A DNA stretch of 64,000 nucleotides from Runella limosa DSM 17973 (GCF_000482465.1 NZ_KI519420.1:186001-250000), one strand, 5' to 3'. Shown: positions 42,777-52,894, counted from the stretch's first letter. The notes: generated by a model not told the origin, from the letters alone. Translations and numbers: made by a program.

Positions 42777-44432
42777 ATGAAAGCTAATCGCCGAAGTTTT
42801 ATTCAGACGCTGGGGCTTAGTGCTGCAACTGCGGGGGTAAGTGTCCCACTTGCTTCCAATGCACAACCTACCAGCGTCCAGTCAAAAGAAGACGAACAAA
42901 TTTTGTTTGTTGGCGATAACATCGCTGTCACAAATACAGCCTATGGTCGAGTCAGAGGGTTTATTTTGCGAGGTATTCATACATTTTTAGGCATTCCGTA
43001 CGGCGCAGATACCTCAGGAGCAAATCGGTTTATGCCACCTCAAAAACCAACGTCTTGGACAGAAGTGCGTCCAGCCGTTTGGTGGGGAAACACAGCACCC
43101 CAAATCATGGAAAAGCGGTATGCTGACCAATATGCCTCATTTGTGGATCATTGGAACTACGACGATGTAAGCGAAGATTGCCTTCGGATAAACGTCTGGA
43201 CGCCTGCTTTAGATACCAAAAAACGCCCAGTCGTTGTATGGCTGCACGGCGGTGGATTTGTTAATGGCAACGGCATTGAACAAGACGGGTACCATGGGGA
43301 GAACTTGAGTCGAATGGGCGATGTGGTATTCTGTTCACTCAACCACCGACTTGGGGCATTAGGTTTTACCAGTATCGCGGGAGTAGGAGGTGAAAAATTT
43401 GCTGCTTCAGGTAATGTTGGTATGTTGGATATTGTTGCAGCTCTCGAATGGGTACGAGACAATATCGCTAATTTTGGAGGAGATGCCTCTAACGTTACTA
43501 TCATTGGTCAATCGGGTGGTGGGGCAAAAGTTTGTACACTGATGGCAATGCCGTCGGCTAAAGGGCTGTTTCATAAAGCGGTAGCATTGAGTGGGTCATC
43601 ATTAGGAGGTGTAAACAAAGAATACGCCGAAAAATTGGGAGCAATGGTACTCAAAGAAGCAGGGCTAGGCTCGAATGAAATTGATAAATTACAACAAATA
43701 CCATGGCGGGAGTACATAGATATTGCCAATCGTGCCGTAGCCAAAATGGCAGACGAAGCAAAGCGATTGAACCTAACGCGAGGAGGGTTTAGTCCAGTAG
43801 CAGATGGGACGTTTTTGTCGGCGACGCCTTTTTATAGCGATTCGGCGCACTTTTCAGCCGATATTCCGATGATTATCTCCACAACTTTCAACGAGCAGTC
43901 GCCGAGTAGGGTTGATTCCGCACTCGAAAAAGTATCGATGAATGATGTCAAAGAAAAATTGAAAGTGCGTTTTGGCGAAAAATCTGGAGAAGTAGCAGAT
44001 GCTTATTCAAAGACATTCCCTGATAAAAAGCCAGTCGAAATTTGGTCGATGATATTAAGTAATCGTAAGAATGCAATTGCGACTGCCGATGCCAAAGTAA
44101 AACAAAAAGCGCCTGTTTACGTAGCTTGGTTTGGGTGGCAACCACCTCTCTTTGATGGAAGAATGCGGGCTTTCCACTGCGACGATATTTGTTTTTGGTT
44201 TTATAATACTGATTTGATGCTCACGCACACGGGTGGGGGAGCGCGCCCGAGGCGACTTTCAGAGAAAATGGCCAAATCGTTTGTCAATTTTGCACGGACA
44301 GGAAACCCCAACGGAGGTGGGTTGCCCAATTGGCCACAATACACCACTGGAAAAGGGGAAACAATGATTCTTGATGATGCACCAGTGGTGAAAAATGACC
44401 CCGATCGTGACGCAAGAAAGTCGTTAGCATAA
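42777..44432 (+). CDS. Type B carboxylesterase, Tat-exported
   Basis: From the ATG at 42777 the product has 551 residues. The N-terminus MKANRRSFIQTLGLSAATAG is a twin-arginine signal, so it is probably exported folded. The alpha/beta-hydrolase body has the oxyanion segment VVWLHGGGFVNG, SEDCLRINVWTP, and the nucleophile elbow GQSGGG in NVTIIGQSGGGAK, where most relatives have GESAGG. A Glu and a His further on complete the triad; CDDICFWF replaces the more usual HxxE region, and the catalytic His is not certain. It may hydrolyse a carbohydrate ester or other small ester. No partner gene is adjacent. Confidence 0.9.
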   Translation: MKANRRSFIQTLGLSAATAGVSVPLASNAQPTSVQSKEDEQILFVGDNIAVTNTAYGRVRGFILRGIHTFLGIPYGADTSGANRFMPPQKPTSWTEVRPAVWWGNTAPQIMEKRYADQYASFVDHWNYDDVSEDCLRINVWTPALDTKKRPVVVWLHGGGFVNGNGIEQDGYHGENLSRMGDVVFCSLNHRLGALGFTSIAGVGGEKFAASGNVGMLDIVAALEWVRDNIANFGGDASNVTIIGQSGGGAKVCTLMAMPSAKGLFHKAVALSGSSLGGVNKEYAEKLGAMVLKEAGLGSNEIDKLQQIPWREYIDIANRAVAKMADEAKRLNLTRGGFSPVADGTFLSATPFYSDSAHFSADIPMIISTTFNEQSPSRVDSALEKVSMNDVKEKLKVRFGEKSGEVADAYSKTFPDKKPVEIWSMILSNRKNAIATADAKVKQKAPVYVAWFGWQPPLFDGRMRAFHCDDICFWFYNTDLMLTHTGGGARPRRLSEKMAKSFVNFARTGNPNGGGLPNWPQYTTGKGETMILDDAPVVKNDPDRDARKSLA

Positions 44433-44454
44433 CCTGCTATCGCAGGGTATTTTT

Positions 44455-44488
44455 GGCCGCACCTACGCTTTTGTGGGTGCGGCTTTTG
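44455..44488 (+). terminator. Intrinsic terminator after the carboxylesterase gene
   Basis: GCCGCACC (44456-44463) pairs with GGTGCGGC (44476-44483), followed by TTTTG. Confidence 0.85.
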
Positions 44489-44514
44489 CCTAATTTTATA
44501 TTCCTTAACCTCAC

Positions 44515-45435
44515 ATGAAAAATTACCTTTATACCTTATCCATCATTGTTGCGGCAACACTTGCCCTATTTTTCCCTCAAACTTTTACCCAAATTGGGGA
44601 TTTTCAATTAAAAACCCTCATTGTCCCGCTCTTGCAGATCATCATGTTTGGCATGGGAACGACGATGAGCCCAAAAGACTTTGAAGCGGTTGTAAAATCT
44701 CCCAAGAGTGTCATCATTGGCCTTGTTTGTCAATTCACCATTATGCCCTTGGTAGGTTATACTTTGGCCGTAAGCTTCGATTTCCCTGCTGAAATTGCAG
44801 CGGGAATAATTCTAATTGGTTGTTCTCCGAGCGGTTTAGCCTCCAACGTAATGGCGTACATCGCCAAGGCGAATGTGGCCTTATCGCTGACCATTACTTC
44901 TTGTGCAACCCTGATGGCTCCCGTACTGACACCTCTTTTAATGAAATTATTGGGCGGGTCATTTATAGAAATTGATTTTATGAAGATGATGATTGAAATC
45001 CTAAAAATTATCATCTTGCCCATTGGTGTTGGGTTGGCCGTGAATAAAATCTTTAGAAACCAAACCGCGTTTCTAAACAAATACATGCCTTTGGTTTCTA
45101 TGGCAGGAATTGCCGTTATTATTTGTATCATTACGGCTGCGGGGCGGGATAGTTTGTTGAAGGTAGGTGGAATACTCATTGTGTGTACATTGATTCATAA
45201 TTTGGCTGGCTATGTCTTGGGTTATTGGGGCGCGAGATTATTGAAACTTCCTGAACAAGATTGCCGAACAGTCGCCATTGAAGTGGGGTTGCAAAATGGA
45301 GGTTTGGCCTCAGGAATTGCCCTACAAATGGGGAAAGTAGCAACAGTAGGGTTGGCACCAGCATTGTTTGGCCCAATTATGAACATTACAGGGTCATTAT
45401 TGGCGAGTTGGTGGAGTAAAAAGCCAACCGAATAA
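44515..45435 (+). CDS. Bile acid:sodium symporter (BASS) family transporter
   Basis: The product has 306 residues with about ten membrane segments. FGMGTTMSPKDFEAVVKSPK and IGCSPSGLASNVMAYIAKAN (the conserved crossover region and sodium site) are diagnostic of BASS proteins, as is EVGLQNGGLASGIAL. Bacterial members couple sodium influx to uptake of organic anions such as pantoate or keto acids; bile acids are not implied. The SDR gene follows 25 nt downstream and may act on the transported compound. Confidence 0.92.
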   Translation: MKNYLYTLSIIVAATLALFFPQTFTQIGDFQLKTLIVPLLQIIMFGMGTTMSPKDFEAVVKSPKSVIIGLVCQFTIMPLVGYTLAVSFDFPAEIAAGIILIGCSPSGLASNVMAYIAKANVALSLTITSCATLMAPVLTPLLMKLLGGSFIEIDFMKMMIEILKIIILPIGVGLAVNKIFRNQTAFLNKYMPLVSMAGIAVIICIITAAGRDSLLKVGGILIVCTLIHNLAGYVLGYWGARLLKLPEQDCRTVAIEVGLQNGGLASGIALQMGKVATVGLAPALFGPIMNITGSLLASWWSKKPTE

Positions 45436-45460
45436 GTAGGTAGAACTAAGAAGCGAATAC

Positions 45461-46234
45461 ATGAAAGAAAAAGAATTTAGTGGCCAAGTGGCGATTGTAA
45501 CGGGTGCTGGCCAAGGAATTGGCTTAGAAATAGCCCGTCAGTTGGCAGAACGGGGCGCAGCGGTTGTGCTAAACGACCTCGATAAAACATTGTCGGACGA
45601 AGGAGCGCTTTCCATTCAGCAGCAAGGAGGAAACTGTATCAGTTATCCAGGAAATGCCGCTGACGTTGACTTTGTCCAAGCAATGGTATCCGAGGCTGTG
45701 AAGGTTTTTGGTAAGCTGACGACAGTCGTGGCAAATGCAGGTATAACTACGTTTGGCGATTTTTTTGAGTATCGCCCAGAATCGCTTCAGCAGCTCTTGG
45801 ATTTGAACATCAGGGGTAGTTTCTTCCTAACCCAAGCGGCGGCGCGCCAGATGCGCCTACAAGGGCAAGGAGGGCGGGTGTTGTTGATGTCGTCGGTAAC
45901 AGGCCACCAAGCGCACCAATTTTTGGCCGCTTATGGCATGACCAAAGCAGCCCTCGAAATGCTGGCGAAGAGCTTGGTGGTGGAGCTTTCACCTTACGGA
46001 ATTACCATTAATGCCGTAGCGCCAGGCGCTACAATGACGGAGCGCACTGCCGAAGATCCAGCATATAACCAAACTTGGAGTAAAATTACGCCCATGGGGC
46101 GTCCTGCAACCGTGCAAGATATTGCCAATGCGGCACTGTTTCTTGTCTCGCCAGGGGCAGGCCACGTGACTGGGCAGTCGTTGGTTGTAGATGGAGGCTG
46201 GACGTCGGTGAGCCCGTCGCCTTATCATTCGTAG
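45461..46234 (+). CDS. Short-chain dehydrogenase/reductase (SDR) family oxidoreductase
   Basis: The product has 257 residues. The cofactor motif is VTGAGQGIG (residues 13-21, Gly15, Gly19 and Gly21), with Asp39-like acid in LNDLD suggesting NAD(H); the catalytic Ser is in MSSVTG, Tyr158 and Lys162 form YGMTK, and the C-terminus GQSLVVDGGWTSV is classical for FabG-like SDRs. The substrate is unknown. It is probably in an operon with the BASS transporter 25 nt upstream. Confidence 0.92.
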   Translation: MKEKEFSGQVAIVTGAGQGIGLEIARQLAERGAAVVLNDLDKTLSDEGALSIQQQGGNCISYPGNAADVDFVQAMVSEAVKVFGKLTTVVANAGITTFGDFFEYRPESLQQLLDLNIRGSFFLTQAAARQMRLQGQGGRVLLMSSVTGHQAHQFLAAYGMTKAALEMLAKSLVVELSPYGITINAVAPGATMTERTAEDPAYNQTWSKITPMGRPATVQDIANAALFLVSPGAGHVTGQSLVVDGGWTSVSPSPYHS

Positions 46235-46246
46235 CCTTCACGATGG

Positions 46247-46288
46247 ACACAAAAAAAGGAGCTGTTTTCGCAGCTCCTTTTTTTGTGT
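46247..46288. terminator. Bidirectional terminator between the SDR gene and rpmE2
   Basis: An 18-bp perfect stem (46247-46264 with 46271-46288) around a TTTTCG loop has A and T tracts within its arms, so it can end transcription from both converging genes. Confidence 0.9.
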
Positions 46289-46308
46289 GGTAAAAAAACG
46301 AAGAAGAA

Positions 46309-46551
46309 TTATCTCTTTCCGTATTTTCTAAGGAATTTGTCAACACGACCAGCCGTGTCAATCAATGTATTTTTACCAGTGTAAAACGGGTGTGACTGAG
46401 AAGTTACCTCGGCCTTGAACACAGGGTAAGTTTTTCCTTCAAACTCGATAGTGTCTTTTGTTGGGGCGCAAGAACGTGTTACGAACTTGTCATCAGTTGC
46501 TAAATCCCAAAATACGATTTCTCTGTAATCTGGATGAATTCCTTTTTTCAT
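46309..46551 (-). CDS. rpmE2: 50S ribosomal protein L31, type B
   Basis: The product has 80 residues, the length of type B L31. [20 protein letters not shown], then [20 protein letters not shown] and [12 protein letters not shown] identify it. The CxxC motifs of zinc-binding type A L31 are absent; one Cys remains. Elsewhere type B is often induced by zinc shortage through Zur, but the promoter here looks constitutive. A promoter with TATCTTTG (46610-46603) is present. Confidence 0.97.
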   Translation of the reverse strand: MKKGIHPDYREIVFWDLATDDKFVTRSCAPTKDTIEFEGKTYPVFKAEVTSQSHPFYTGKNTLIDTAGRVDKFLRKYGKR

Positions 46552-46602
46552 TTCTGTATCAGCGCTTTATGATGTTACGATGCTTTGTTTCAAAACGGGA
46601 CG

Positions 46603-46630
46603 CAAAGATAGTAACTTTTTGAAAATCAAA
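46603..46630 (-). promoter_or_regulatory. Promoter of rpmE2
   Basis: The minus strand has TTTG (46630-46627), 16 nt, then TATCTTTG (46610-46603), an exact -7 match. The leader is about 45 nt. No palindromic Zur-like box is evident. Confidence 0.6.
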
Positions 46631-46691
46631 AAAGTATCCTCCCAAAGAAGTTTGGTAAAAATATTTATATTGCATCAAACGAATGTAAAGT

Positions 46692-48800
46692 ATGACAAAT
46701 TCGAGTGTACATTATCGTGCATGTAATCTTTGCGAGGCCATTTGCGGTCTTGAAATCCACTACACGGGTCATCAAGTGGTTTCGATAGCAGGAGATAAAA
46801 GCGATCCATTTAGCCGTGGACACGTTTGCCCCAAGGCCGTGGCATTGAAAGATATTTATGAAGATACCAATCGTTTAAAGAGACCCGTGCGCCGAACCGC
46901 TACTGGATGGGAGGAAATAACATGGGAGGAAGCTTTGGAGGAAGTCGCGGCCCGTTTGGGACAAATTCAGGCAAGTGATGGGCCTGATGCAGTGGCCATG
47001 TATGCGGGAAATCCATCGGTGCATAATTCTGGAACGTATTTGGCGGGAACGAACTTAATGAGGGCTCTGAAGACAAAAAATATCTTTTCTGCAACTTCAG
47101 CCGACCAATTGCCCCACCATTTTGCAGCTTGGCAGCAGTTTGGCCATCCTTTTTTATTACCCATTCCCGACATTGACCGTACTGATTTTTGGTTGATTTT
47201 GGGAGCCAATCCCCTTGCTTCCAATGGAAGCTTGATGACTGCGCCTGACGTGGAAAATCGTTTGAAAGCGGTTCAGCAACGGGGTGGAAAAGTGGTGGTC
47301 GTTGACCCGCGTTATACCGAAACTGCCGCCAAGGCCGACGCCCATTACTTCATCCGTCCTGCTACTGATGTATTTTTGTTGTTGGCCATCTTGCAGGTAA
47401 TTTTTGAGGAACAACTCGAAACAGTACCAGTCTATGTCGATGGCTTAGACGAGTTGAAACAGATAGTGGCAGCATTCTCCCCAGAAGAGGTAACTGACCG
47501 TACGGGTATCGCAACAGCAGACATTCGACAGTTGGCTAGGGAGTTTGCCAATACCCCATCGGCGGTTGCGTATGGGAGAATTGGGTTGTCAACCCAAGCT
47601 TTTGGCGGCGCTTGTCAATGGTTGGTGAATGCCCTCAACTGTGTCACTGGAAACCTTGATAAAGCGGGTGGAGCCATGTTTACCCAGCCTGCCATGGATA
47701 TTTTAGCGGCCTCCAAAGGTGAGTACAACAAATACAACCGTTACCAAAGTCGGGTACGTGGCTTGCCTGAGTTCATGGGTGAACTTCCCGTTTCGACCTT
47801 GGCAGAAGAAATTTTGACGGAAGGTGAGGGACAAATAAAAGCGCTGATTACGAGCTGCGGGAACCCAATTCTTTCGACGCCAAACGGGCAGCAGTTGGAT
47901 CGGGCCTTTGAGACCTTGGAATTTATGGTTTCCATCGACATCTATATCAACGAAACAACCCGCCACGCCCACCTCATTTTGCCCCCTGCGACAGGCTTAG
48001 AAGTGGCTCATTATGACTTGACTTTTAATGCCTTGGCCATCCGAAATGTAGCACGATGGTCGGAGCCGTTATTTGCCAAAGAAACAGGTACGAAATATGA
48101 TTGGGAGGTTTTTCAGGAACTGACAGCTCGTTTGACGGGTCATTATTCGTCCTCGTTTACTCCCGAAGACCCGCACACAAAAGTTGATTTAGCCCTGCGT
48201 TTTGGAAAATATAAATTGAGTTTAGATGCACTTCGGCAACACCCGCACGGTTTGGATTTGGGAGCTTTAGAATCCTGTTTACCCGCACGTTTGCAGACTT
48301 CAAATAAAAAAGTTTGGTTGGCGCCACCGTTATTGGTTAAAGACGTAGAAAGAATCAAAAAAGCGTTGGCACAACCTCCGTCTTCAGATTTTGATTTACT
48401 GCTTATCAATCGACGCCACGTTCGAGATAACAATTCGTGGATGCACAATTCGGAACGCTTGGTGAAGGGACGTAACCGTTGTACTCTATTGATGCACCCG
48501 CAGGATGCCCAACAACGAGGGATTAAAACGGGAAGCGAAGTCGAGGTGGTGTCACGCGTGGGTAAGGTTAAGGTAGAAGTCGAACTTACCGAAAAAATGA
48601 TGCTGGGAGTGGTGAGTTTGCCGCACGGCTATGGGCATGGGCGCGACGGAGTTAGGCTGAATGTGGCGCAGTCCCACGCAGGAGTTAGTGTAAATGATTT
48701 GACAGATGACCAGGTACTAGATGACTTGACGGGGAATTCAGTATTTGGAGGCGTGCCAGTCCGTGTACAAAACTGCTATGATTTGCGGAGTTTTGTATAA
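46692..48800 (+). CDS. Molybdopterin-dependent oxidoreductase, [4Fe-4S]-containing
   Basis: The product has 702 residues of the DMSO reductase superfamily. The N-terminal cluster ligands are Cys11, Cys14, Cys18 and Cys46 (CNLCEAIC and GHVCPKAV). The segment NIFSATSADQLPHH precedes the cofactor region, ILGANPLASNGSL and VVVDPRYTET follow, and the C-terminal molydop-binding domain contains MHNSERLVKGRNRCTLL and VSLPHGYGHGRDG. There is no Tat signal, so it is cytoplasmic. No electron-transfer subunit is nearby. It is closest in appearance to soluble single-subunit molybdopterin enzymes of unknown substrate. MobA, needed for the bis-MGD cofactor, is encoded about 8 kb downstream. Confidence 0.92.
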   Translation: MTNSSVHYRACNLCEAICGLEIHYTGHQVVSIAGDKSDPFSRGHVCPKAVALKDIYEDTNRLKRPVRRTATGWEEITWEEALEEVAARLGQIQASDGPDAVAMYAGNPSVHNSGTYLAGTNLMRALKTKNIFSATSADQLPHHFAAWQQFGHPFLLPIPDIDRTDFWLILGANPLASNGSLMTAPDVENRLKAVQQRGGKVVVVDPRYTETAAKADAHYFIRPATDVFLLLAILQVIFEEQLETVPVYVDGLDELKQIVAAFSPEEVTDRTGIATADIRQLAREFANTPSAVAYGRIGLSTQAFGGACQWLVNALNCVTGNLDKAGGAMFTQPAMDILAASKGEYNKYNRYQSRVRGLPEFMGELPVSTLAEEILTEGEGQIKALITSCGNPILSTPNGQQLDRAFETLEFMVSIDIYINETTRHAHLILPPATGLEVAHYDLTFNALAIRNVARWSEPLFAKETGTKYDWEVFQELTARLTGHYSSSFTPEDPHTKVDLALRFGKYKLSLDALRQHPHGLDLGALESCLPARLQTSNKKVWLAPPLLVKDVERIKKALAQPPSSDFDLLLINRRHVRDNNSWMHNSERLVKGRNRCTLLMHPQDAQQRGIKTGSEVEVVSRVGKVKVEVELTEKMMLGVVSLPHGYGHGRDGVRLNVAQSHAGVSVNDLTDDQVLDDLTGNSVFGGVPVRVQNCYDLRSFV

Positions 48801-48845
48801 CTTCAAGCCCCATTTTCACGTTTTAAAAAGAAAAATCGCTTCATC

Positions 48846-51800
48846 ATGCACTTCCGTTTTTACTTGATTTTCTGTGTATTGGCACTGATTGGGTCAACTA
48901 TGTATGCCCAGCGCTTGCCACTTTACTCGACCGAACAGCAGCAAAAGATTAGGAATGTACGGCAATCAATTGATAATCAATACCGATTAGCGGCGGCTGA
49001 GTTGCAGCAACTAGCAAAGAAGAATAATTGGGTAGAACGACAGTCCTTTCCCGATGGGTCGGTGATGATTCTGGCAGGGGTAAGCGAAACGGGGCAACCT
49101 TTGTATGATATTACCACCACCAACGTTGGTGCTGCCCTGACAACCCGCACAAATACACTTTATAACGATGGCGGCCTTGGACTAAATTTGACAGGAGGAA
49201 GTGCTCCGATGAAAGACCGTTTGGCAATATGGGACGGTGGACAGGTACTGGGAACGCACACCGAACTGGCAGGGCGGGTGACGCAGGTAGATAATGTTAC
49301 AACGGCGGATGCCCACGCTACGCACGTCAGTGGAACCATGATAGCAACGGGTGTAAATCCTCGGGCGAAGGGGATGTCGAACGCGGCGACGCTTCTAGCG
49401 CATGATTTTAGTAATGATACCCCAGAAATGATCAATTTAGCTCCTGAGCTCTTGATTTCTAACCATTCTTATGGAACAGTGGCAGGTTGGCGTTATAATT
49501 CAGCGCGCCCTGGAACCGATGTGAACCGTAAATGGGAATGGTACGGCGATTCAACGGTAAATGAGCAAAACGACTATAAAATGGGATTCTACGACACCCG
49601 CGCGCGTGAGTGGGATCGTGTTGCTTATAACGCGCCCTATTATTTAATTGTCAATGCCGCAGGAAATTCAAGGGGCTCGAATGGTCCTCCTGCTGGAACG
49701 CCGTATTTTTTGGGAGGCTCAACTCGGACAAGTACCATCCAACGCGCCAATCAGGATGGATACGATTTAATTTCGACCTACGGGAATGCTAAAAATATCC
49801 TGACAGTGGGTGCCGTGAGTGTATTAAGCAACGGATATAACCAACTTTCAGACCCTCGAATTTCAAGCTTTAGTAGTTGGGGGCCAACTGACGATGGGCG
49901 AATCAAACCCGATATTGTAGGTGTAGGAGTGAGTGTTTTCTCGACAACGTCCACGTCCAATAACGCTTATACAGTGCTCAGTGGAACCTCAATGGCATCG
50001 CCAAACGTATCAGGGTCGTTGTTTTTGTTACAGGAACTTTATCAGCAGCAAAACAAGAAATTTATGCGTTCGTCAACGCTGAAAGGCTTGGCAATTCATA
50101 CCGCCGACGATGCGGGTAATCCTGGCCCTGACTATCAATACGGCTGGGGGCTTTTGAATATGAAGCAAGCTGCTGAAGTGATACTGAACCGTGATTTGAA
50201 CCATTTATTAGCCGAACGTACATTGGCAATCAATGAAACTTATACCACGCAAGTAATTGCATCGGGACGTGGCTCATTGGTAGCTACCATTTGCTGGACG
50301 GATCCCGAATCCCTAGCGACCAGTGTATCGGCGGCGAATTTCAACAACCGAACGCCTAAATTGATCAATGACCTAGACATACGTGTGAGTGACGGAACGA
50401 CGGAGTCGCTGCCGTGGATACTAGACCCTAATCAGCCGTCGGCGAATGCAACGCAGGGAGATAATATTCGGGATAACGTCGAGCAAATACGTATTGTCAA
50501 TCCCGTTCCTGGGCGTACTTATACAATCACCGTAAAGCACAAAGGAGCCACGTTAACCAATACATCTCAGGCTTATGCCTTGATTGTAAGTGGAATTGGA
50601 GGGAAGGTATTTTGCGAATCGAAGGCAGGTTCAAACGCAGATACCAAAATTGCCCAAGTGACATTCGGAAATATGGTTCAAGCAGGAAAAGATGGCTGCC
50701 AAGAATACAGCGATTTTACAACGCAAGTGGTCGCTGTGGCGGCAGGACAAACGTTGCCATTGGAAGTGAAACTAACAACCTGTGGAGGCGATTTTGACAA
50801 AGTAGTAAAGGCATTTGTGGATTGGAATGGCGACGGTGATTTTGACGATCTCAATGAAAATGTAGCAACATCGGATGTACTAAAAGGCAATGCGACGTTC
50901 AAAGCGGATGTAAAAGTGCCTTCTGGGTTAGTTGTAGGGAATTTGGCACGTGTACGGATTGTATGCGTCGAAACCAATGTCCCTTCGTCGGTGGTGGCGT
51001 GCGGGGTTTATGCCAAGGGCGAAACGCAAGAATACCTAGTCCGTTATATTCGTCCAACTCGGGATGTATCCTTGGCGTCGTTGGTAACTCCAGAAAATAA
51101 TTTTTGTGGTAACCAACTGAAAAATATCACCGTACAAGTGAGAAATGTAGGTACCGAAACGCAACAAAATATCCCCGTTTCGGTGCAAGTGCGGGATGCT
51201 TCTGGGGCATTGGTTGGAACAATAAACGGAGCTGTTAATCAAGCGGTTGCTCCTTTTTCAACGGCTACGATGACACTCTCCGATGCACTGTTAGGGAAAT
51301 TGGTGTCTGGTCAAAATTACCAGTTTATTTGTCGTACTAACCTTGAAAATGACCAAGATACGGCCAATAACGTTCTTCGTGAGGTTCGGACTGTTGCCAC
51401 CGTGCCAACGGTTACTTCGGCTACAGCGACTTACTGCGATGCGGATCCGTTATCCTTGATTTCGCGGGATTCGGGCACGGCTTTTTGGTACGATAGTCCC
51501 ACGGAAGCAAAGCCATTTGCGATTGGAAATTTTGCGAGTAGTTCGTTGAAAGTCCCCAATGGAATATTTTATGTAGCGTTAAATGACTTCACTGGGAATG
51601 TAGGTCCTGCGTCTAAGTCGCTTCACGGAGGAGGGTCTTATGCGGGAAATTTTGGACCTGCGCCGTTGATTAAAACTGAAGTGCCCTTGATTCTTGAAAG
51701 TGCCCGATTATACACGGCTACGCCAGGGCGATTGACTTTTACCGTCATGGGGCTGGACGACCGATTTGTGTCGAGTACGACCATAGACGTGACGGCCAGC

Positions 51801-52880
51801 CGAAATCCCAATGTACCGAATACGGGCGCACCTGCGGGGCAATATGCGGATGACCCTTCGGACGAAGGAAAAGTGTACCCACTCAATCTGTCGATTCCGC
51901 AAGCGGGGAATTATAAAATCACCATTGAATACGAAAACGGCGCTACGATTTACCGTAGCAATGTTGGTGTCACGGGTTTTCCGTATAGTATTCCTGGGGT
52001 GATTGCGTTGCGCGGAGCGCTGTTTGCCCAAAACAATACCGTGGATACCCTTACCAATGCGTATTATTATTTGTACGATTTGAAAGTTAAATCATTTGGC
52101 TGTCCGAGTGAAAGAGTGGCAATTACCGCCAAAACCGCTACTAAGTCCACTCCAAGCATTAGTTTTGACGGGGCCGCGAGTATTTGTGAAGGTAGTTCGC
52201 TTACCCTGAAAGCACCAGTAAATGCGGGGATTTATCAGTGGTATTTCAACAGTCAGCCAGTGAGCGGAGCTGTAGGTAACAGTTTGGAAGCAATACAGGC
52301 GGGTAATTATGCGGTCAGCACTTCGGTAAATAATTGTTTACCAACGTTATCGACGCCCGTTGCCTTGACTACCCGTAAGCCCGAGAAGCCTACCATCACC
52401 GTTGTGGACGGAATTACGCTTCGTTCTAATGCGACGACAAGCAATCAATGGTTGATTAATGGCTTGCCAATCCCTGGAGCAACGTCGGCTACATTTACGG
52501 CGTTTCAAACGGGTAGTTATTCCGTAAGGGCTAATGTGAGCGGCTGTGGCGAAGTGGTATCGGATGAAGTTAGAATTACAATTACAGCTTTAGACGATAA
52601 CGCTGCATCGACCGTTGCAGCCTCTAGGGTGTATCCCAATCCTGCGCACGCGTTTTTGGTATGTGAATACGCGCCGTCGACCAATACCAAACCGATGGCC
52701 ATTCGAGCAACGCTCTACGACCTAAGCGGCCGAATGGTAGGGCAACAGCAAATGGAAAAATTTGAAAAAACATTTCGGACGCAGTTTAACGTAACTTCTT
52801 TGCAAAGCGGTACGTTTTTTGCTATATTCGAAGAGGAGGGTACACCAATGCGCGTTGTGCATACGATACAGAAGCTTTAG
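48846..52880 (+). CDS. Secreted S8 subtilisin-like serine peptidase with GEVED and T9SS sorting domain
   Basis: The product has 1344 residues. A signal peptide (MHFRFYLIFCVLALIG, cut near YAQ) is followed by a propeptide-like region, then the catalytic triad Asp130 (IWDGGQV), His157 (DAHATHVSGT) and Ser382 (SGTSMASPN). A C-terminal beta domain of subtilases comes next (LINDLDIRVSDG, DNIRDNVEQI), then a GEVED domain (about 600-730; VDWNGDGDFDDLNE), Ig-like repeats, and a type A T9SS domain starting RVYPNPAHAFLV. It is probably a surface or extracellular protease. The next gene is a paralog, so the pair arose by tandem duplication. Confidence 0.94.
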   Translation: MHFRFYLIFCVLALIGSTMYAQRLPLYSTEQQQKIRNVRQSIDNQYRLAAAELQQLAKKNNWVERQSFPDGSVMILAGVSETGQPLYDITTTNVGAALTTRTNTLYNDGGLGLNLTGGSAPMKDRLAIWDGGQVLGTHTELAGRVTQVDNVTTADAHATHVSGTMIATGVNPRAKGMSNAATLLAHDFSNDTPEMINLAPELLISNHSYGTVAGWRYNSARPGTDVNRKWEWYGDSTVNEQNDYKMGFYDTRAREWDRVAYNAPYYLIVNAAGNSRGSNGPPAGTPYFLGGSTRTSTIQRANQDGYDLISTYGNAKNILTVGAVSVLSNGYNQLSDPRISSFSSWGPTDDGRIKPDIVGVGVSVFSTTSTSNNAYTVLSGTSMASPNVSGSLFLLQELYQQQNKKFMRSSTLKGLAIHTADDAGNPGPDYQYGWGLLNMKQAAEVILNRDLNHLLAERTLAINETYTTQVIASGRGSLVATICWTDPESLATSVSAANFNNRTPKLINDLDIRVSDGTTESLPWILDPNQPSANATQGDNIRDNVEQIRIVNPVPGRTYTITVKHKGATLTNTSQAYALIVSGIGGKVFCESKAGSNADTKIAQVTFGNMVQAGKDGCQEYSDFTTQVVAVAAGQTLPLEVKLTTCGGDFDKVVKAFVDWNGDGDFDDLNENVATSDVLKGNATFKADVKVPSGLVVGNLARVRIVCVETNVPSSVVACGVYAKGETQEYLVRYIRPTRDVSLASLVTPENNFCGNQLKNITVQVRNVGTETQQNIPVSVQVRDASGALVGTINGAVNQAVAPFSTATMTLSDALLGKLVSGQNYQFICRTNLENDQDTANNVLREVRTVATVPTVTSATATYCDADPLSLISRDSGTAFWYDSPTEAKPFAIGNFASSSLKVPNGIFYVALNDFTGNVGPASKSLHGGGSYAGNFGPAPLIKTEVPLILESARLYTATPGRLTFTVMGLDDRFVSSTTIDVTASRNPNVPNTGAPAGQYADDPSDEGKVYPLNLSIPQAGNYKITIEYENGATIYRSNVGVTGFPYSIPGVIALRGALFAQNNTVDTLTNAYYYLYDLKVKSFGCPSERVAITAKTATKSTPSISFDGAASICEGSSLTLKAPVNAGIYQWYFNSQPVSGAVGNSLEAIQAGNYAVSTSVNNCLPTLSTPVALTTRKPEKPTITVVDGITLRSNATTSNQWLINGLPIPGATSATFTAFQTGSYSVRANVSGCGEVVSDEVRITITALDDNAASTVAASRVYPNPAHAFLVCEYAPSTNTKPMAIRATLYDLSGRMVGQQQMEKFEKTFRTQFNVTSLQSGTFFAIFEEEGTPMRVVHTIQKL

Positions 52881-52894
52881 AGCGCGCGCTGTAC

